In this document: positions 1-8,207 of the stretch, one piece after another
Layout: each line of letters begins with the position of its first letter
Numbering within the stretch: the stretch's first letter is position 1
DNA from: MED660 sp002691025
GTDB taxonomy: Bacteria; Myxococcota_A; UBA9160; UBA4427
Length of the DNA stretch: 27,814 bases
Direction: 5' to 3'
Assembly (NCBI GenBank): GCA_002170485.2
Contig: NHDZ02000162.1
Span: 1 to 27,814, forward strand
Made by a program: the position numbers and the translations under genes
The notes under the pieces: model-generated
Databases searched by the model: none
What the model was told of the DNA's origin: nothing
The model's input: only the letters and a program-made list of their open reading frames with translations

Positions 1-448
1 AGTAGAAGGCCCAACCCACAGGCCCCCAGTGAAAGATTCCGTAACTGGCCGCCCACCCGATTGCCTCGGAAGACCCCGGTTCAAGCCCGAACGGGGGCGC
101 GGTGTAATAGAAAACCCACTCGGCGGCACCCCAGTAAAGGAGAGAGGCGCCGATTCCAGCACAGAACAACATGGCCGCCCAACTGAAGCGCGAGTGCGTG
201 GGGGGCGTGTTCCCCAGGCGAATCGAACCGAAGGGACTCACGGCGATGTAGGTCAGGAAGCCGGTCACGAAAATGGCCAGCAGGATGTAGAGGATGCCGA
301 GTTCTCTTGTCAGGAATCCAAAAAGAAATTCGATCACGGCGGTGGTTTCGTCCGGCACGACGACGATCGGGACGATCACACCCAGCAGCACGAGACTCCC
401 GAGTCCGAAGATCAAGCCATCCACCTGAACTGGTTCTGTCGGTCTCAT
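1..448 (-). CDS. BCCT-family transporter, N-terminal part (runs off the window)
   Basis: Reading the minus strand from the ATG at 448-446 gives about 149 residues with no stop up to the window edge. The GGAGGA ribosome site sits about 7 bases upstream. Visible are a short cytoplasmic N-terminus, a first hydrophobic segment (about residues 11-33), a second (about 48-68) and the start of a third region containing AGIGASLLYWGAAEW followed by aromatic and Pro-rich residues (YYTAPPFGLEP). That block is characteristic of betaine/carnitine/choline transporters, which normally have about 12 membrane segments and 500 or more residues, so roughly two thirds of the gene lies outside. The likely role is uptake of a quaternary ammonium compatible solute or similar compound; the substrate cannot be read from this part. 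It is divergent from the peroxidase gene across a gap of about 200 bases. Confidence 0.85.
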   Translation of the reverse strand, partial: MRPTEPVQVDGLIFGLGSLVLLGVIVPIVVVPDETTAVIEFLFGFLTRELGILYILLAIFVTGFLTYIAVSPFGSIRLGNTPPTHSRFSWAAMLFCAGIGASLLYWGAAEWVFYYTAPPFGLEPGSSEAIGWAASYGIFHWGPVGWAFY

Positions 449-654
449 GCGGGTCCTCCGGGTGAATCGGAGAGCATGGTCGATCTCCCCGGCGGAATCA
501 AATCCGCCTCGGCCAGTCGCGGGGCGGCCGGACGCCCCCTGGTCCTCGGGGCGAAGCTTTGACGGAGTCCGGTCGAGAAGCGGATCCTTGGGCTCCATCC
601 GGGTCGTCTGCTCCTGAACGGGGTATGGTAAGAGACAGAAAGGAGGCACGCCGA

Positions 655-1710
655 ATGACGCAACGAACCGTCATAGCTCGAACGCTGATCGCCATGGTGT
701 TCGTGTTTTTCCTGGCCGGATGGTCGGGACCGAGTGGAGCCGAGGAAGCAAACCAAAACCGATACCGCGCCATGTTTGGAGAACTCCCGGCCGATATGGC
801 TACACAGGAACGTCCCATGACTCCCGAGCGGGTGGCTCTGGGGCGACAACTGTTTTTCGAGACACGCCTCTCGAAGGGGCAGGATATCTCGTGCAATTCC
901 TGCCACGGCCTCGACAACCACGGGGTGGATGGAGAGCCCACCTCGCGGGGCCACAAGGGGCAGCGTGGCGGGCGCAACTCACCCACGGTGATGAATGCGG
1001 GCCTTCATGTGGCGCAGTTCTGGGACGGAAGGGCGGCAGATCTGGAAGAGCAGGCCAAGGGCCCCATCTTGAATCCGATCGAAATGGCCATGCCTTCAGA
1101 AGAGCGAGTGGTCGAGGTCCTCGAGTCGATCCCTGGGTACCCTCCACTTTTTGCGGCGGCCTTTCCGGACACGTCAGATCCGGTGACCTACGAGAACATG
1201 GCCATCGCCATCGGCGCATTTGAACGGGGACTTGTCACCCCGTCGGCCTTCGACCGCTACCTTGCCGGAGACGATGCGGCCCTTTCTCCCGCGGCGCGCG
1301 CGGGACTGGATAAGTTCGTTTCCCTGGGTTGTGTCAGCTGCCACAATGGCCCGGGCTTCGGCGGAGGTCTCTATCGGATTCTGGGCCAGGTGCACCCGTA
1401 CAGCACCGGTGACGTCGGTCGCTTCGCCGTGACGGGAAAAGAAGAGGACCGGAACGTCTTCAAGGTGCCTTCGCTTCGCAACGTGACCGAGACCGGCCCC
1501 TGGTTTCATGACGGAAGCGTGGTGGAGTTGGACGAAGCCGTGCGCCTGATGGGGTGGCATCAATTGGGCGTGGGGATCTCACCCAACGACCGGGCGCAGA
1601 TCATCGTCTTCCTGGAAGCCTTGGCGGGTGAGCCGGACCTCGATTACGTCAGCATGCCGAGCCCGCTCCAGTCGGGGCCGGATACCCCTGTGGTGAACCC
1701 TGAGGGATAG
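655..1710 (+). CDS. Di-heme cytochrome c peroxidase (CCP/MauG family), secreted
   Basis: The 351-residue product reduces hydrogen peroxide in the periplasm with electrons from small c-type cytochromes, as known for bacterial di-heme peroxidases. A signal peptide covers about residues 1-29 (hydrophobic core LIAMVFVFFLAG). The N-terminal heme motif CNSCH is at 80-84 and the C-terminal heme motif CVSCH at 226-230. Family landmarks include RGGRNSPTVMNAG, FWDGRA and LEEQAKGPI, then PSLRNVTETGPWFHDGS near the end. I chose the ATG at 655 because AGGAGG lies 8 bases upstream and the signal peptide starts there; the reading frame is open back to 559 but that extension is not signal-like. The gene stands alone between a divergent BCCT transporter and a convergent small exported protein. 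A MauG-like oxidase role is the alternative. Confidence 0.93.
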   Translation: MTQRTVIARTLIAMVFVFFLAGWSGPSGAEEANQNRYRAMFGELPADMATQERPMTPERVALGRQLFFETRLSKGQDISCNSCHGLDNHGVDGEPTSRGHKGQRGGRNSPTVMNAGLHVAQFWDGRAADLEEQAKGPILNPIEMAMPSEERVVEVLESIPGYPPLFAAAFPDTSDPVTYENMAIAIGAFERGLVTPSAFDRYLAGDDAALSPAARAGLDKFVSLGCVSCHNGPGFGGGLYRILGQVHPYSTGDVGRFAVTGKEEDRNVFKVPSLRNVTETGPWFHDGSVVELDEAVRLMGWHQLGVGISPNDRAQIIVFLEALAGEPDLDYVSMPSPLQSGPDTPVVNPEG

Positions 1711-1749
1711 CCATCACGACAGACCCGGGGATTTGGGCGAGGAACGTGG

Positions 1750-2361
1750 TTATCTCGTCCAGGTCCCGCTCTGTTGGCTGCCGTCTTCACTGGTGAGGCG
1801 GTACGTGCCGCTCGAATCCGTTTGGTAACAGAACTGGGCATAGGTCTGCGGTCCCAGGTCTCCGCCCAGTACGGATGAGAGGTAAAGGCTGAAGTTGGCC
1901 TTGTTGGAGAGATCGATATTGAAGATGCTGGCTCCGTATGCCTTCGGGTAATAGGCAAAGGAGGAACTGACAACCGGCTGCAGGGTCTCGCTACAGTCCA
2001 GGAGGGCTTCAGAGACTTCAATCGTCCCTGTCTGGTAGGTGCCCTGTGCAACGTTGTTCTGGTTTGCGGAAACGACATCCAGCGCACCGACGGTTCCGGG
2101 AATAGTGCAGTACTCACCGCCACTACCGGACTGAACCGTGAGAAGGAAGGTCGCGGGAACCGGTTCGGGTGCGGTGGCGGGAAACCCAGGAAAGGCTGGA
2201 AAGCACGCTGAGACAGTCCCGTTCCACGCAAAGCACGCCGGGGCGGTGCCAACACCGTCGCAGCTCAGACCTGTACTGCCCGAGGCGTCGCCTTCGTTCT
2301 GGCTGCACGCAAAATTGAGGAGGAGCGCCGCGGCTCCTATGGTTAGTAGTACTGCTCTCAT
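1750..2361 (-). CDS. Small exported protein, possible lipoprotein, function unknown
   Basis: A 203-residue protein with a hydrophobic N-terminus (residues 3-18) ending in FAC at 17-19, which resembles a lipobox, although Asn at -3 is unusual. The mature part is Ser/Gly/Thr rich with several cysteines (about six), low charge and a C-terminal stretch ending SGTWTR. I recognise no domain. It is probably exported, either lipid-anchored or disulfide-stabilised in the periplasm. A -10-like hexamer lies 41 bases upstream of the start and a 16-base palindrome about 82 bases upstream. The gene is convergent with the peroxidase and downstream of, but 143 bases apart from, the kinase gene on the same strand, so it probably has its own promoter. 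Confidence 0.7.
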   Translation of the reverse strand: MRAVLLTIGAAALLLNFACSQNEGDASGSTGLSCDGVGTAPACFAWNGTVSACFPAFPGFPATAPEPVPATFLLTVQSGSGGEYCTIPGTVGALDVVSANQNNVAQGTYQTGTIEVSEALLDCSETLQPVVSSSFAYYPKAYGASIFNIDLSNKANFSLYLSSVLGGDLGPQTYAQFCYQTDSSGTYRLTSEDGSQQSGTWTR

Positions 2362-2401
2362 TCAATGTCTCCGGTCTGGAACAAAGGAATTTATTCGGCC
2401 G

Positions 2402-2407
2402 AGCATA
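2402..2407 (-). promoter_or_regulatory. Putative -10 element of the small exported protein gene
   Basis: On the minus strand the bases read TATGCT preceded by GC, 41 bases before the ATG at 2361. The same form recurs upstream of menB at a similar distance. No convincing -35 is seen, so support rests on recurrence in this window. Confidence 0.3.
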
Positions 2408-2442
2408 GCAGAAACCCTTGAATTTCCTGATTTCGCGCTGGG

Positions 2443-2458
2443 TCAAACTGAAGTTTGA
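2443..2458. promoter_or_regulatory. Operator-like palindrome upstream of the small exported protein
   Basis: TCAAACT and AGTTTGA form perfect 7-base arms around a 2-base spacer. It lies about 36 bases upstream of the putative -10 at 2402-2407, which suits a repressor or activator site. No T-run follows, so it is not a standard terminator of the kinase gene. The regulator is unknown. Confidence 0.35.
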
Positions 2459-2504
2459 TGGAATCATCGGCCAGCGCGGGGTCGATCCGACTGGGCCATC
2501 TCGG

Positions 2505-3845
2505 TTAGCTCAGGCTCACTCCGGGCACGGGGTAATGGGTGGCAATCGCGGAGCCCTTGGGCCCAAGGAGAGACAGGCCCCGCAGTAGCCTACGATAAAA
2601 CAAGTGGATCAGCGCCTCATCGTGGGCCCCGTCGTCGACTTGGATGAACTTTTCAAGAGCCGCGTCGCCAGAGAAAGATGAATCAGGGCGAAAGCCGAGG
2701 AGGCCGCTTGCCTCGTCAAGATCCGCGCTTTCGACCTGGAGTCCAATCTGGCTGGCTCTCTCGAGATGACGAGCCAGTCTAAAAGCACTGCGTGTCTGGT
2801 GCGCTTCCTGCGGGTCGCTGGGTGTGAAGTGACGCAGCCAGTCCACGAGGAGCGTGTGGGCAGGCTGGGTGGGGGCGGGACTCGGGGGCATTTCTTCCAC
2901 GGGTTCGAGGGCCACACCCACGATATCGGCCAGCGCTTCGATGGCATAGAGATTCGTTTCCGTGCACCAACGAAGATTCATCATGTAGTCGGAACCGGCC
3001 GGGGGCTCCGCCAGCGCGGCGTGAAAAGCCAGTTGGTTGCAGAGCGCGAACGAAAAATAGTGATGGCGAATGGCTTCGCGGTTCACGCGTTGCCCCGACT
3101 CTGCTTCGTAGCAGCCATAGAGACGATCGAAGTCGCTGAAGCCGATCTCTCGCGCCCGCATCCGAAAACCGGCGAGATCCATCATGGGGTCTCCGAGATG
3201 TCCGATCTCGAGATCAATCAGCGTCTGGAGGCGGGAATGATCGTGGAGGAACTGCCCGGTATCCCAGAGGATGACACTCTCCCGTGCTGAGGCGGGCGGA
3301 GGATTGCGTCGGAGCCAATTCAGCGTGAACTCAAGAAAGGGATCCGGCCGTTTCTTGTTGGCTCGATAGGCTTTTTCATAGACCTCCATACCGATGCGCC
3401 CCGGAGCGGAGTTCTCACCGGCCCGTATGATGTCGGCCTCGATGAAGGAAGTCGTATCGAGAGCATGAATCTGGGCCAGGGCCTTCATGTAGCTTTCCAT
3501 GATCCCAGCGCGTGCCTCGACGGGGGTCTCGTTCAAGTGCTCGACGCCCTCCACCCGATCCATCACGTAAGCGGTGGGTTCGTCCATCCAGCCATGAACC
3601 CGGGGCACTGGGATGCCATGATCGTGAAGTAACTTCTGGAGCCTCATCTCGTGGTTAAGGTCAAAGCCGATGCGAGCGTCGACCCGTTCACCCCGTACAT
3701 AGAGTCGGAGTGTTTCAGAGCCTCTCTGCGCCTCGACGAACCATGCCGGCCGCCAGCGCGGCTGTCGCTCAAGTCCAATGACTTCCGCGTCGAGATGGCG
3801 CCGGATCCAGTCGATGATTGCTTGTTCCTGTCCCTCGGATTCCAT
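2505..3845 (-). CDS. APH-fold phosphotransferase with extra C-terminal domain
   Basis: The 446-residue product belongs to the aminoglycoside-phosphotransferase/ACAD10-like kinase superfamily. In the kinase core (about 10-305) the usual catalytic HGD is replaced by WDT (194-196) in ILWDTGQF; the catalytic-loop Asp195 is kept. The metal-binding motif appears as DLEIGHLGDPMMDLAG (from Asp211). I recall WDTGQF-like variants in a subfamily of such kinases, so this is probably not a dead enzyme. The C-terminal 120-140 residues are separated by a Pro-rich linker (about 318-328) and form a helical domain absent from the second kinase at 7155. The substrate is unknown; context with thiolase and SDR genes suggests a hydroxyacyl compound rather than an antibiotic. 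It is divergent from the thiolase across 230 bases. The ribosome site is weak. Confidence 0.8.
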   Translation of the reverse strand: MESEGQEQAIIDWIRRHLDAEVIGLERQPRWRPAWFVEAQRGSETLRLYVRGERVDARIGFDLNHEMRLQKLLHDHGIPVPRVHGWMDEPTAYVMDRVEGVEHLNETPVEARAGIMESYMKALAQIHALDTTSFIEADIIRAGENSAPGRIGMEVYEKAYRANKKRPDPFLEFTLNWLRRNPPPASARESVILWDTGQFLHDHSRLQTLIDLEIGHLGDPMMDLAGFRMRAREIGFSDFDRLYGCYEAESGQRVNREAIRHHYFSFALCNQLAFHAALAEPPAGSDYMMNLRWCTETNLYAIEALADIVGVALEPVEEMPPSPAPTQPAHTLLVDWLRHFTPSDPQEAHQTRSAFRLARHLERASQIGLQVESADLDEASGLLGFRPDSSFSGDAALEKFIQVDDGAHDEALIHLFYRRLLRGLSLLGPKGSAIATHYPVPGVSLS

Positions 3846-4075
3846 CTTTTCCCGCCTGTGCCTCGTTCAGGTCCGGTGGCCCGCGCCCTGAGTCAGGCGC
3901 GCTGGGCTGCAGAAGCCTTCTGTCGGCTTGTAGGCAGGGTACACCCCTTGCGGCCACCGGTCCCCCCCATAGGGGATTGCCGGATTTTCGATACGAGTCA
4001 GACTATGGCCATCCATTTCATGAAAACCTCTCGGGTCTGAAGAAAGACTTGAGTCAGCTGACAAAGGAGAAGCTC

Positions 4076-5248
4076 GTGGGTGAAGCCTATATTGTGGGGG
4101 CCGCAAGAAGCCCGTTGGGGAAACGAAAGGGCGAGCTCGCGGGCATGCATCCCGTGGACCTTCTGGGCTCTGTGCAAAGCGGACTGGTTTCGCGTCTGGG
4201 ACTGGAAGCGAGTGAAATCGACCAGGTGATCGGTGGCTGCGTTTCCCAGGTGGGCGAGCAGAGTTTCAACGTCGCACGCACAGCTTGGCTAGGAGCCGGC
4301 CTCCCGATTGAAGTTCCCGCCACCACGGTAGACAGCCAGTGTGGATCGAGTCAGCAGGCCAGCACCCTGGCCTCGGGTCTTGTGGCCTCTGGCATGGAAG
4401 ACATCGTGATGTCATGCGGGGTCGAGTGTATGACCCGTATTCCGCTGGGATCCAACTCCAAGTATCAGGGACGTCCCATCTCCCCGCACTACCTCGAGAC
4501 GATTGGGGGCTTCAATTCCCAGTTCGAGGGGGCCGAGATGATTGCCCGGGACTGGGAGATTACCCGCGACGATACCGATGCCTTTGGGTTGCGGAGCCAG
4601 GACTTGGCCCGTAAAGCCTGGGACGCGGGAAACTTTGAAGCGGAGATCATTCCCATCGAAGCCCCTGTCCTCGACGGCGAAGGAGAACCCACAGACGAGA
4701 TGAGGACCATCCACCGGGATGGAGGCCTGCGCGACACCACCCTTGAGGGTCTTTCACACCTCAAGCCGGTAGTGGAAGGCGGCATCCATACGGCCGGAAG
4801 TTCCTCTCAGGTGACCGATGGGGCTTCGGCGGTGGTCTTCGCATCCGAAGCCGCGGTCAAGCGACTCGGCCTCAAGCCGCGGGCGCGGATCGTATATTCC
4901 ACCATTGTGGGCTGCGACCCGCTGAAGATCCTGGAAGGCCCGATCCCGGCCACCAAGAAGCTGTTGGACCGAACGGGAATTTCCATGGGCGACATCGACA
5001 CCTTTGAAGTCAATGAGGCCTTCGCGAGCATTGTGCTGTCCTGGCAGAAGGCCTGTGGGCCTGATCCCGCTCGCGTGAATCCCAATGGGGGCGCCATTGC
5101 GCTTGGCCATCCGACGGGGGCCACGGGAGACCGCCTCGTGACCACGGCGCTCCACACGCTGGAACGAACGTCGGGTCGATACGGCCTGATTGCCATGTGT
5201 TGTGGTGGTGGACTCGGGACAGGAACCATCATCGAACGGCTCGACTGA
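4076..5248 (+). CDS. Thiolase (acetyl-CoA acyltransferase), steroid/FadA5-like active site
   Basis: A 390-residue thiolase that cleaves or condenses 3-ketoacyl-CoA. The nucleophile is Cys89 in DSQCGSSQQA. The later landmarks are VNEAFAS, NPNGGAIALGHPTGATG (active-site His) and CCGGGLGTG (second catalytic Cys). The GSSQQ context resembles thiolases of sterol or branched-chain degradation more than the NRFCSSG type; this is inference. I chose the GTG at 4076 because AGGAG is 6 bases upstream and the protein then starts like other thiolases (AYIVGAARSPLGK); the frame is open back to 3818 but that stretch is low-quality sequence. It is the first gene of a likely operon with two SDR genes and a kinase, although 161 bases separate it from the first SDR. 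Confidence 0.93.
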   Translation: MGEAYIVGAARSPLGKRKGELAGMHPVDLLGSVQSGLVSRLGLEASEIDQVIGGCVSQVGEQSFNVARTAWLGAGLPIEVPATTVDSQCGSSQQASTLASGLVASGMEDIVMSCGVECMTRIPLGSNSKYQGRPISPHYLETIGGFNSQFEGAEMIARDWEITRDDTDAFGLRSQDLARKAWDAGNFEAEIIPIEAPVLDGEGEPTDEMRTIHRDGGLRDTTLEGLSHLKPVVEGGIHTAGSSSQVTDGASAVVFASEAAVKRLGLKPRARIVYSTIVGCDPLKILEGPIPATKKLLDRTGISMGDIDTFEVNEAFASIVLSWQKACGPDPARVNPNGGAIALGHPTGATGDRLVTTALHTLERTSGRYGLIAMCCGGGLGTGTIIERLD

Positions 5249-5266
5249 ACCGTTTTCCAAGCAGAA

Positions 5267-5297
5267 GGTCCGGACGGCGGCTTGCGCGGTCCGGACC
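5267..5297. promoter_or_regulatory. Paired palindromes between thiolase and SDR genes
   Basis: GGTCCGGAC at 5267-5275 is repeated as GGTCCGGACC at 5288-5297, the starts 21 bases apart (two helical turns). Because each unit is nearly self-complementary, the pair can also fold as a 9-base stem with a 13-base loop in RNA. No T-run follows. It could be a dimeric repressor site or an mRNA processing/attenuation hairpin between thiolase and SDR. Confidence 0.4.
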
Positions 5298-5409
5298 GTG
5301 AGCCTGCTGGGCCTGGGTCGAGGTGGATCGAAGGTCTTCGATCGCTTCACTGCGGGACAGAGCCCCGTCTCTGCCTGCCCGGGTTCGGACTCTAGAGAAG
5401 GGGCGGAAG

Positions 5410-6267
5410 ATGGAAATGCGCGACAAGGTCGCAATCGTCACGGGTGCGGCTAGCGGGATCGGCGAGGGTGTCGTTCGGCGTTTTGCCTCCGAAGGGGCGC
5501 GCCATGTGGTCGTCGTGGATCGGAACGAGCAGGAAGCGGCGCGCGTGGCCTCGGACATCGGGGGAACGAGCTTTGCCCTGGACGTGAGCGACGAGGGGGC
5601 CATCCGGTCCCTGGTGAACTCCGTCGAGCAAGAGCACGGGGCCGTGGATCTATTCTTTTCGAATGCCGGCTACGTCACCGTGGGCGGGTTGGAAGCGCCG
5701 GTGGAGGATCTCCAGCGGATGTGGGGGGTGCATGTGCTGGCTCACATCTATGCGGCTCGAGCCGTCCTTCCTGGGATGATCGCGCGGGGGAGTGGGGCGC
5801 TTCTGAACACCGCCTCCGCGGCCGGCCTCTTGTCCCAGTTTGGTTCACTTCACTATTCCATCACCAAGCACGCCGCTGTGGCGCTTGCTGAGTGGCTCGC
5901 GATTACACATGGCCACCAGGGCATTCAGGTGTCGGTCCTGTGTCCCCAGGCGGTGAAAACCAATATCGGACAGAACAGCCCCGATCGAGACAAACTCGGC
6001 GACCTGACGGCGGACGAAGACGGTGTAGCCAGTTCGGACGGCGTCCTCCAGCCGAGCGATGCCGCGGACGAGGTCATGAGCGCTCTGGCCGACGGGCGCT
6101 TCCATATCCTCACCCATCCTGAAGTGGGAGAATACGTGCGCCGGAAGGGCGCCGACGTCGACCGCTGGATCGGAGGCATGCAAAGATGGCAGGGGAGCCT
6201 CTTTGAAGGAGATGCTCATCCCGCCGAGTGGTTGACTCGGGCCTTTGCGGATGACTCCAAGAACTGA
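5410..6267 (+). CDS. Short-chain dehydrogenase/reductase
   Basis: A 285-residue classical SDR. The cofactor-binding TGAASGIG is at 11-18, Asp37 at the end of the second strand (VVVDRNE) suggests NAD(H), NAG is at 85-87, the catalytic Ser is in NTASAAG (about 136) and the active pair is Tyr149/Lys153 (YSITK). After residue 200 it has an unusual insert rich in Asp and a C-terminal tail beyond the normal about 250 residues. The ATG at 5410 is preferred; a second ATG six bases later is equally possible. It probably oxidises or reduces a hydroxyl/keto group of a CoA-bound or free intermediate in the thiolase-kinase operon. Confidence 0.9.
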   Translation: MEMRDKVAIVTGAASGIGEGVVRRFASEGARHVVVVDRNEQEAARVASDIGGTSFALDVSDEGAIRSLVNSVEQEHGAVDLFFSNAGYVTVGGLEAPVEDLQRMWGVHVLAHIYAARAVLPGMIARGSGALLNTASAAGLLSQFGSLHYSITKHAAVALAEWLAITHGHQGIQVSVLCPQAVKTNIGQNSPDRDKLGDLTADEDGVASSDGVLQPSDAADEVMSALADGRFHILTHPEVGEYVRRKGADVDRWIGGMQRWQGSLFEGDAHPAEWLTRAFADDSKN

Positions 6268-6317
6268 ATATCCTGACCCGTACCGGGCGGGAAGAGAATC
6301 AAAAGAAGAGGAATACG

Positions 6318-7100
6318 ATGATTGAAACGTCGCTATTTGATCTGAGTGGGAAAGTCGCCATTGTGACTGGTTCATCGAAGGGGATTGGAAAAGCCATCGC
6401 GATGGCGATGGCGGAACACGGGGCCAAGGTGGTGATCTCCAGCCGGAAAGCCGAGGCCTGCGAGGCTGTGGCCGCCGAGATCAACGAAGCCTGCGCGAAC
6501 AAGGGCGGAGAGGCGGTTGCCATTCCCGCGAATATCGGAAAGAAGGAAGAACTGGAGGCCCTGGTCGCGGGCACGCGGGAAAAATGGGGACAGATCGACA
6601 TCCTGGTCTGCAATGCGGCGGTGAACCCCTACTACGGGCCCTCGAAGGACACGCCTGATTCGGCCTTCGACAAGATCATGTCCTCCAATGTGAAGTCGAA
6701 CCACTGGCTCTGCCATATGGTCCTCCCGGAGATGGTCGAACGCAAGGATGGAGTCATCCTGATTGTTTCAAGTATCGGTGGCCTCAAGGCAAGCACGGTC
6801 ATCGGGACCTACAATATTTCAAAGGCCGCCGACTTTGCGCTGGTGCGCAATCTCTCGGCCGAGTATGGACCCCACAACATTCGCGTGAATGCGATTGCGC
6901 CGGGTCTGATCCGGACTGATTTCGCTCGCGCTCTGTGGGAAAATCCGAAGATCCTCGAGGCGGCCACGGCTACGACCCCGCTGAAACGGATCGGTGAGCC
7001 CGAAGAACTCGCCGGCGTCGCCGTGTTCCTGGCGTCTGCCGCTGGGACGTTTGCGACCGGTCAGAACTTTGTCATCGACGGCGGCCAGACCATTGTCTGA
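6318..7100 (+). CDS. Short-chain dehydrogenase/reductase, FabG-like
   Basis: A 260-residue classical SDR of normal length. TGSSKGIG is at 18-25, a Ser-Ser-Arg stretch at 41-43 follows the second strand and favours NADP(H), the NNAG site appears as CNAAV (about 99-102), and the catalytic residues are Ser151 or 152 and Tyr165/Lys169 (YNISK). The C-terminus GQNFVIDGGQTIV is typical of 3-ketoacyl reductases and DHRS4-like carbonyl reductases. AGAGGA lies just upstream of the ATG. It lies 50 bases after the first SDR and 54 before the kinase, so the three are very probably cotranscribed. Confidence 0.93.
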   Translation: MIETSLFDLSGKVAIVTGSSKGIGKAIAMAMAEHGAKVVISSRKAEACEAVAAEINEACANKGGEAVAIPANIGKKEELEALVAGTREKWGQIDILVCNAAVNPYYGPSKDTPDSAFDKIMSSNVKSNHWLCHMVLPEMVERKDGVILIVSSIGGLKASTVIGTYNISKAADFALVRNLSAEYGPHNIRVNAIAPGLIRTDFARALWENPKILEAATATTPLKRIGEPEELAGVAVFLASAAGTFATGQNFVIDGGQTIV

Positions 7101-7105
7101 GCCAG

Positions 7106-7125
7106 AGTCTCTCCTGGGAGGGACT
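7106..7125 (+). terminator. Weak hairpin after the second SDR gene
   Basis: AGTCTCTC and GAGGGACT pair over 8 bases (one G-U) around a CTGG loop, followed by only two further T bases. It lies between the SDR stop and the kinase ribosome site, so it may tune downstream expression rather than end transcription. Confidence 0.3.
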
Positions 7126-7154
7126 TTGATCGGGCCACGGACCGAGGAGGAATA

Positions 7155-8207
7155 ATGAGTCAAGACCTGCCTGGGGAGATCCGCTCCGACGAACGTTTCG
7201 ACGAGTCCATACTCGCTCGCTACCTGAAGGAACAGGTTCCCGAGTTGGAGGGCGACATGTCGGTGGAGCAGTTCCACGGCGGGAGTGCGAACCTCACGTA
7301 TGCGGTGAGCTTCGGAGACACGCAGTGCGTCCTGCGCCGTCCCCCTCTGGGCCCAGTGGCTCCCCGTTCCCACGATATGAGACGGGAATTTCGTGGTCTG
7401 GACGCACTGGCCCCGCTTTACCCGCACTCGCCGCGTCCCATCCATCTGTGTGAAGATGAATCCATCATCGGGGCCGTTTTCTTCCTGATGGAGCGAAGAA
7501 ACGGGGTGGTGATCCGTAACGAGTGGCCGGAGTCCCTGCCGGATGATGAGTCTCTCCGCCGCAGGATCAGTGAGTCCATGATTGATGCGCTGGCTGATCT
7601 TCATTGCGTCGATCCGACCCGACCGGAAGTGGCCGCTCTGGGAAAGCCAGAAGGCTTCCTGGAACGCCAGATCACGGGCTGGGCGGGGCGCTGGGAGCGG
7701 GCCAAAACGCGGGAGTTGGCCGAAATGGACGGGCTACGCGACTGGTTGCTGGAAAACAGGCCCACGTCCAATCAGGTCTCGGTGCTGCACAATGACTACA
7801 AACTCGACAACACCATCTATGACCTCCAGGACCCCGGCCGTCTCGTGGGTGTGTTTGACTGGGACATGGTGACACTCGGTGATCCGCTGGTCGATCTCGG
7901 AACGCTCCTGGGTTACTGGTCCCAGCCAAGCGATGTCGGGCCCCGAGCTGCCACAGGAACGCCGGTGAGCAAATGTCCCGGCTTCCTGACCCGAGAGGAG
8001 TTGACGGAGCGATATCAGGAAAGAACCGGCTTTGATCTTTCCGATCTCTCGTTCTACGAGATCTTTGCTCTCTTCAAGACCGCTGTGGTGGTGGAGCAGA
8101 TCTACGTGCGTTGGGTCAAAGGCCAGACCAAAGATGCTCGATTCGAGGCCCTGGGTTCCCTGACTCCGGTTCTTGCGGCCGCGGCCCGAGAGTGTATTTC
8201 GAACTAG
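7155..8207 (+). CDS. APH-fold acyl-CoA-type kinase (ACAD10/LvaA-like)
   Basis: A 350-residue phosphotransferase. The glycine-rich loop is HGGSANLTY (41-49), the catalytic loop is HNDYKLDN (212-219, Asp214 as base, Asn219 as metal ligand) and the metal motif is FDWDM (234-238) followed by LGDPLVDLG. This pattern matches the ACAD10/ACAD11 kinase domain and Pseudomonas putida LvaA, which phosphorylates the 4-hydroxyl of acyl-CoAs. That these work in 4-hydroxy acid catabolism is established for those relatives; for this protein it is inference from motifs plus the thiolase and SDR neighbours. No ACAD11-like dehydrogenase gene is in the window. A strong AGGAGG precedes the ATG. It is the last gene of the plus-strand run. 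Confidence 0.85.
   Translation: MSQDLPGEIRSDERFDESILARYLKEQVPELEGDMSVEQFHGGSANLTYAVSFGDTQCVLRRPPLGPVAPRSHDMRREFRGLDALAPLYPHSPRPIHLCEDESIIGAVFFLMERRNGVVIRNEWPESLPDDESLRRRISESMIDALADLHCVDPTRPEVAALGKPEGFLERQITGWAGRWERAKTRELAEMDGLRDWLLENRPTSNQVSVLHNDYKLDNTIYDLQDPGRLVGVFDWDMVTLGDPLVDLGTLLGYWSQPSDVGPRAATGTPVSKCPGFLTREELTERYQERTGFDLSDLSFYEIFALFKTAVVVEQIYVRWVKGQTKDARFEALGSLTPVLAAAARECISN

Noticed and set aside
29..562. Plus-strand open frame at the left edge
   Set aside because: It is antisense to the BCCT transporter, whose membrane motifs are clear; its own translation is low-complexity and charged with no family resemblance.
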